Below, piece by piece: positions 60,198-64,000 of a stretch of DNA of 64,000 nt. Made by a program: the position numbers and the translations under genes. A model generated the notes under the pieces. The model was not told the origin of the DNA and searched no databases. It saw only the letters and a list, made by a program, of their open reading frames with translations. Position 1 is the first letter of the stretch, and each line of letters starts with the position of its first letter. The DNA is from JBAXTE01 sp964653595 (GTDB taxonomy: Bacteria > Bacteroidota > Bacteroidia > Bacteroidales > WCHB1-69), in the NCBI GenBank assembly GCA_964653595.1, contig CAZZHH010000015.1, forward strand, positions 1 to 64,000. Direction: 5' to 3'.

Positions 60198-61547
60198 TTA
60201 GTTGTCGAAATTTGGTTTTGTAAAATAGGAGCGAATGTCGTAAAAACACCTTGACATAATTTTGAAATTTTCTTTACTTTTAGGATAGAAGGCATCCATC
60301 AGATAAATAGATACTACCATTGAAATAATAGAGCCCCAGATAGCTCCAATAGAACCATAATGTGGTACTAATAGATAGATAAAGAAAATATCGATAACTA
60401 CTCCAACTATACTTGTAAGCATAAAGTATTTGTAGAGATTGTTGTTTACGATAAAGAGGGTTTTTGCTACTCCAAAATTTATAAAAATCAACCGAATAGA
60501 CATGATTCCCAAATAAATTCCAGCTGCCTCAAATTCGGGTTTAAACAATAAATGGATAACAAATGGGCCAAATAAGAGACATCCAACCATTATTGCTACA
60601 GAAACAAGAAACATGATTTGATAAACCCGAAGCAATTTAAACTGAAAAAGTTTTTCGTTGCTGGCTTTGGCTTTCGTAATTTCTGGGGCTACTGTTGAAA
60701 AAATAATCATCGGGATAAACCCAAAGAGTAAAATGATTCTAGATGCAATTGTGTACACTCCTAATTCGCTGTCTCCCAGCCAGTCACTGATAAATAATTG
60801 TTCTACATACTGCTGAATAATCATAAAAAAGGAGGTGATAATCATAGGCCAGCTTTGGCGAAGGAGGTTGGTAGCTGTGGACTTTTCTATCTTCCATTGC
60901 ATTACCCTTTGACCACTTTTCATGTACCAAAAAATCATCAAGCCAGCTCCTATTGCAAATTCGATAAATTGTGTCCACACAAAAAACATAATTCCAAGTC
61001 CCTCCACGATAAACACTACCTTTAACACCGAGGTGAATAGATATCCTATGCTTTTGGAAAGCACCGTGTTTTTCGAAATTAAATGAGATTGGTTGAATAA
61101 ATCGATCGAATCAAATGCTAAAAATATGTTGGACGAAGCCGTAATTAATACAAAATAAAATAGGTCTGTTTCGTTGGGTCGCCTCCATATTATGAATACA
61201 GAAGCAATAATTGTCAACACCACGCCACCCATCAATTTTAAGGCAAAGGAAGTTCCCATCAATGAGTTTGTCTTCTCGGGATACAATACCATGTCTCTTA
61301 CCACAATAGAGTCTAAACCTAAAGCAGCCAATGGTGAAAGAATAGAAACGATGGCAATGGCATAATCCCAAGCCCCTTTTTCTAATGGTCCAAGATAGTT
61401 CCACATCCAGATGTTTACACCCATTACCACCACTATCTTCAGAAGCTTATCGGCAAGTAGCCACGCAAAATTATTGGCCATCTTGCGCATGCCATCTCTG
61501 CTATTTAGCTTGTTTAGAACGATACTGGGTGATAATTTTTTAAACAT
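60198..61547 (-). CDS. Wzx-type polysaccharide flippase (MATE/MOP superfamily)
   Basis: The 449-residue protein has about 12-14 membrane segments and the oligosaccharide-flippase pattern: an N-terminal amphipathic stretch, then FAWLLADKLLKIVVVMGVNIWMW, EKGAWDYAIAI, and repeated paired helices with few charges. It probably flips undecaprenyl-linked sugars or a teichuronate-like precursor across the inner membrane. It lies 31 bp downstream of mtgA on the same strand. There is no glycosyltransferase cluster nearby, so the substrate is unknown. Confidence 0.87.
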   Translation of the reverse strand: MFKKLSPSIVLNKLNSRDGMRKMANNFAWLLADKLLKIVVVMGVNIWMWNYLGPLEKGAWDYAIAIVSILSPLAALGLDSIVVRDMVLYPEKTNSLMGTSFALKLMGGVVLTIIASVFIIWRRPNETDLFYFVLITASSNIFLAFDSIDLFNQSHLISKNTVLSKSIGYLFTSVLKVVFIVEGLGIMFFVWTQFIEFAIGAGLMIFWYMKSGQRVMQWKIEKSTATNLLRQSWPMIITSFFMIIQQYVEQLFISDWLGDSELGVYTIASRIILLFGFIPMIIFSTVAPEITKAKASNEKLFQFKLLRVYQIMFLVSVAIMVGCLLFGPFVIHLLFKPEFEAAGIYLGIMSIRLIFINFGVAKTLFIVNNNLYKYFMLTSIVGVVIDIFFIYLLVPHYGSIGAIWGSIISMVVSIYLMDAFYPKSKENFKIMSRCFYDIRSYFTKPNFDN

Positions 61548-61578
61548 GAAATAATTTTAAATTCAGATTCTAGAAAAA

Positions 61579-62292
61579 TTAAAATTTTACCTTTTTTATT
61601 CGATTCATATTCCTTAAGATCAAACTCTGCTTGTGGAGCACCGTTGCAGAAGGTTTGTTGGGAAAATAAATTCTAGGATTGGGATAACATGCTGTAATCA
61701 TTGCCGCTTCGGTTTTTGTTAACTTCTTTGCTGGCTTTTTGTAATACCACTGTGCTGCTTCTTCTGCTCCATATATTCCATCTCCCATCTCTATCACATT
61801 GAGGTAGACTTCCATAATTCGCTCTTTCGACCAAAATATCTCAATCAGCATGGTGAAATATACCTCTAACCCTTTCCTTACCCACGATCGTTTGGGCCAC
61901 AAAAAAACGTTTTTTGCCACCTGCTGTGAGATGGTACTGCCACCCCTTACCGATTTGCCAGACATGTTCTTTTGCATCGCATTCTCAATGGCATCAAAGT
62001 CAAAACCACTGTGATTCATGAAATTAGCATCTTCTCCACCCACCGCAGCAGTAACCATATACGGCGAAATTTGATCCAAAGGTTTCCACGTTTTTTTAAT
62101 CGAACTACCATCTTCTATCTTCCGAATTACCATCAGCGGAGTGATAGGCGGGTTTACCCATCGGTAAAGAATGGTAGAGAGAATCGATAAAATAAACATC
62201 CCCAAAACCACATAACCGAAAATCTTAAAAACTTTTTTTAACCCACTATTTTTAGACGTTTTTTTAGTAGGTTTCTTCTTTTTTAATGCCAT
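61579..62292 (-). CDS. mtgA: Monofunctional peptidoglycan glycosyltransferase
   Basis: The 237-residue GT51 enzyme polymerises lipid II into glycan strands at the periplasmic face. A Lys-rich N-terminus and one membrane helix (residues ~24-45) precede the catalytic domain. The motifs are GGEDANFMNHSGFD (catalytic Glu), GGSTISQQVAKN, RKGLEVYFTMLIE and KERIMEVYLNVIEMGDGIYG. There is no transpeptidase domain. The first residues are unusually basic (MALKKKKPTKKTSKN). The downstream flippase gene is probably cotranscribed. Confidence 0.95.
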   Translation of the reverse strand: MALKKKKPTKKTSKNSGLKKVFKIFGYVVLGMFILSILSTILYRWVNPPITPLMVIRKIEDGSSIKKTWKPLDQISPYMVTAAVGGEDANFMNHSGFDFDAIENAMQKNMSGKSVRGGSTISQQVAKNVFLWPKRSWVRKGLEVYFTMLIEIFWSKERIMEVYLNVIEMGDGIYGAEEAAQWYYKKPAKKLTKTEAAMITACYPNPRIYFPNKPSATVLHKQSLILRNMNRIKKVKF

Positions 62293-62312
62293 TTATTGAA
62301 ATTATTAACGTA

Positions 62313-62320
62313 CAAAATTA
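62313..62320 (-). promoter_or_regulatory. -7 box of mtgA
   Basis: On the minus strand this reads TAATTTTG, an exact TAnnTTTG match 20 bp before the mtgA start codon. Confidence 0.55.
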
Positions 62321-62519
62321 ATAAATTTTCTGGGATAATGTAATTATTCTTTAATAGCCATACTTCTAACATATATTCGTTTCAGCGATAGTATCGCGAT
62401 TCTGGGCTAATCGTTATTTATTCCTTTTTGAGTGACTTTGAATTTAAAAAAAAGTTCTGAAAAATATACTTAAATTGTTCGAAAATCGTTACAATTTTAA
62501 TTTCTATCAAAAAAAATCG

Positions 62520-62527
62520 TAATTTTG
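62520..62527 (+). promoter_or_regulatory. -7 box immediately before bamD
   Basis: TAATTTTG is an exact match that ends only 4 bp before the bamD ATG (62532), implying a very short leader or a leaderless mRNA. Confidence 0.5.
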
Positions 62528-62531
62528 CATC

Positions 62532-63335
62532 ATGCAACACAAAAAACTACTAACAATCATTATCTTACTTGCTTTTTCATTTGTTGGCTGCAACAAATAC
62601 CAAAAGGTGTTAAAAAAAGCAGATAAAGAGACTAAACTAGCTACAGCAATAGAGTTGTACGAAAAAGCAGACTATGTTACTTGCCTTCAATTTTTAGATC
62701 AAATTATCCCTTTATATAGAGGTACAGATCAATCCGAAAAATTGTATTATATGTATCCCAATTGCTATTACAAAAATGGCGATTACATTATGGCTGCTTA
62801 TCACTTTAAAAATTTTATAAAACTATACCCAAACTCATCCAATACCGAAGAAGCATCCTTCTTAGCCGCATATTGTGCTTACCTCGATTCCCCCGAATCT
62901 AGTATCGAACAATCCAGTACTGCAATAGCCATCGAAGAACTTCAAACTTTTGTAAACAAATACCCTCAAAGTCCCAAAATAGAACAATGTAATCTCTTGT
63001 TAGATGAGCTTAGACAAAAAATGGCTAAAAAAGAGTTCGATATTGCGCTTACCTATTATTATATCGAAAGCTACCAAGCTGCTCATATCTCTTTCGAAAA
63101 TATGCTGAAAGAGTATCCCGATTCAAGATATAGAGAAAATGCCATGAATATTATGGTGAAAAATATGTATCTTTACGCTCAAAATAGTGTGGAAACCAAA
63201 AAGGAAGAAAGATACAAACAATGCATCGACCTAGCAACTAAATATATCGCCTCTTTTCCGAAATCCTCTGGAGTGAAAGAAGTTGAAAATTATATAAAAT
63301 TATCGAATAATAAATTGTTAACATACCAAAAATAA
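62532..63335 (+). CDS. bamD: Outer-membrane assembly lipoprotein BamD
   Basis: The 267-residue lipoprotein has a signal peptide and lipobox FVGC (Cys 20). Five TPR-like helical pairs follow, including QKVLKKADKETKLATAIELY, KNGDYIMAAYHFKNFIKLYP and the late YPDSRYRENAMNIM. BamD works with BamA to insert beta-barrel proteins in the outer membrane. The bamD-rpoZ-coaBC order is usual in Bacteroidetes. There is no other in-frame ATG before the signal peptide, so the start is firm. Confidence 0.93.
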   Translation: MQHKKLLTIIILLAFSFVGCNKYQKVLKKADKETKLATAIELYEKADYVTCLQFLDQIIPLYRGTDQSEKLYYMYPNCYYKNGDYIMAAYHFKNFIKLYPNSSNTEEASFLAAYCAYLDSPESSIEQSSTAIAIEELQTFVNKYPQSPKIEQCNLLLDELRQKMAKKEFDIALTYYYIESYQAAHISFENMLKEYPDSRYRENAMNIMVKNMYLYAQNSVETKKEERYKQCIDLATKYIASFPKSSGVKEVENYIKLSNNKLLTYQK

Positions 63336-63348
63336 TATTTTTTGACAA

Positions 63349-63681
63349 ATGGATAGTAAAAAAACAAAAATCGAAACTACTGCTGTAACCAGAAATCTTA
63401 ACGATTTAGATTCACATACAGGTAATATCTATGAATCTATTGTAGTGTTATCCAAAAGAGCGGATCAAATTTCTACCGAAATGCGCGACGAACTTCATGA
63501 TAAAATTAAAGAGTTTGCCGGTGCAAATGATACACTAGAAGAGATTTTTGAAAATCGCGAACAAATCGAAATTACTCGTAGCTATGAAAATATGCCAAAA
63601 CCAACGCTTATCAGTATCAACGAGTTTACCAAAAACAAAGTCTATTATAGAAATCCGAACAAAATTATCGGAAAATTCTAA
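63349..63681 (+). CDS. rpoZ: RNA polymerase omega subunit (Rpb6-like, Bacteroidetes type)
   Basis: The 110-residue protein matches the Bacteroidetes omega/RpoK-like family: VTRNLNDLDSHTGNIYESIV, LSKRADQISTEM (the Rpb6-type KRA motif) and a C-terminal KPTLISINEFTKNKVYYRNP segment. Omega helps assemble and stabilise RNA polymerase. It is shorter than, and only distantly similar to, E. coli omega. It lies 13 bp after bamD and 14 bp before coaBC. Confidence 0.9.
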   Translation: MDSKKTKIETTAVTRNLNDLDSHTGNIYESIVVLSKRADQISTEMRDELHDKIKEFAGANDTLEEIFENREQIEITRSYENMPKPTLISINEFTKNKVYYRNPNKIIGKF

Positions 63682-63695
63682 AAAAATTAAAAACA

Positions 63696-64000
63696 ATGGC
63701 CAGCAAAGGGAACATCCTGATAGGCATAAGTGGAGGGATAGCAGCTTATAAGTCGCTATCTCTCATTCGTTTATTCGTGAAGCATGGGTATAACGTAAAA
63801 GTAGTAACTACTCCAAATGCTCTACAATTTGTAACCCCACTCTCCATTGAAACGCTCTCCAAAAATAAACTCTATGCCGATGTGTTCCATTCCCCAGAAG
63901 AATATAGCACACAACATATCTCTATTGCAGAATTTGCCGATGTTTTTGTAGTTGCCCCTGCTACCGCTAATGTGATTGGAAAGTTTGCTTCCGGAATTGC
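63696..64000 (+). CDS. coaBC: Phosphopantothenoylcysteine decarboxylase/synthase CoaBC, 5' part
   Basis: The frame begins MASKGNILIGISGGIAAYK and runs open to the window end (101 codons). The flavin-binding ISGGIAAYKS, the His of STQHISIAEFAD and the VVAPATANVIGKFASGI motif identify the CoaC (decarboxylase) half of CoaBC. The enzyme adds cysteine to phosphopantothenate and decarboxylates the product in coenzyme A synthesis. The rest, with the CoaB ligase half, lies beyond the window. Confidence 0.93.
   Translation, partial: MASKGNILIGISGGIAAYKSLSLIRLFVKHGYNVKVVTTPNALQFVTPLSIETLSKNKLYADVFHSPEEYSTQHISIAEFADVFVVAPATANVIGKFASGI

Overview
The window is a piece of a Bacteroidota chromosome, most likely of the order Bacteroidales; the family cannot be fixed by eye. 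Support: low-GC DNA; many exact copies of the Bacteroidetes -7 promoter box TAnnTTTG and no Shine-Dalgarno habit; six genes ending in type IX secretion (T9SS) type A sorting domains, including one interrupted gene; an S46 dipeptidyl-peptidase; SecG, LptE, BamD and omega (Rpb6-like) in typical Bacteroidetes neighbourhoods; and a TonB receptor with the clade-typical N-terminus. A run of exactly 100 N (56125-56224) inside a tandem repeat shows that this is a scaffolded draft or metagenome assembly. No rRNA, tRNA, CRISPR array, transposase or phage gene was seen.

Layout. 1-3.7 kb: Mpv17-like membrane protein, PLP aminotransferase, sugar-phosphate nucleotidyltransferase and ElbB. 4.2-7.6 kb: a three-gene signalling module consisting of a small [2Fe-2S] thioredoxin-like protein, a group C-like (sensory) [FeFe]-hydrogenase homologue with a C-terminal PAS-like region, and a SpoIIE/PP2C phosphatase. 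No catalytic hydrogenase lies nearby. 7.7-11.1 kb: RRM RNA-binding protein, sigma-54 activator, LptE, TPR protein and SecG. 11.3-13.4 kb: groES-groEL with a structured 3' region. 13.7-20.2 kb: three tandem secreted T9SS paralogues and a large zincin-like T9SS beta-helix protein. 20.2-25 kb: AmgK-like kinase fused to RapZ-C (minus), acyl-CoA thioesterase, a long inverted repeat and a BtuB-like receptor (minus). 25-29 kb: DUF4783, nadC, BrkB, a small lipoprotein, Fe-SOD and a 27-residue membrane peptide. 29-36.3 kb: MBL ribonuclease, hemW, M14 T9SS carboxypeptidase, a small lipoprotein and ilvE. 36.5-42.7 kb: small lipoprotein, SprT-like protein, mannose-1-P guanylyltransferase, S46 and S41 peptidases. 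42.7-56.5 kb: two large T9SS adhesin-like genes on the minus strand set among dispersed intergenic repeats. 56.6-60 kb: surE, a small membrane protein, lpxB and a SpoIID-like protein. 60.2-64 kb: flippase and mtgA (minus), then bamD-rpoZ-coaBC running off the end.

Themes. Envelope assembly dominates: LptE, LpxB, BamD, MtgA, SpoIID, a Wzx-type flippase, an AmgK-RapZ/MurU-like amino-sugar pair and secretion through SecG and the T9SS. Secreted peptidases (M14, S46, S41, zincin-like) suggest a proteolytic, polymer-degrading life. The putative H2/redox sensor plus Fe-SOD fits an anaerobe or microaerophile.

Most notable: (i) an in-frame TAG at 54415-54417 that cuts a ~2.9-kcodon T9SS gene into a signal-peptide part and a sorting-domain part, where the frame is otherwise open and related proteins appear to carry Trp; (ii) homologous upstream regions, promoter block plus repeats, in direct orientation on both sides of that gene; (iii) the hydrogenase-like sensor/phosphatase triad with altered H-cluster loops; (iv) tandem secreted paralogues with near-identical ends and divergent centres; (v) a ~190-bp imperfect inverted repeat at 22495-22686. 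Several longest-frame starts were moved to internal ATGs because the upstream TTG lies inside an exact TAnnTTTG -7 box.
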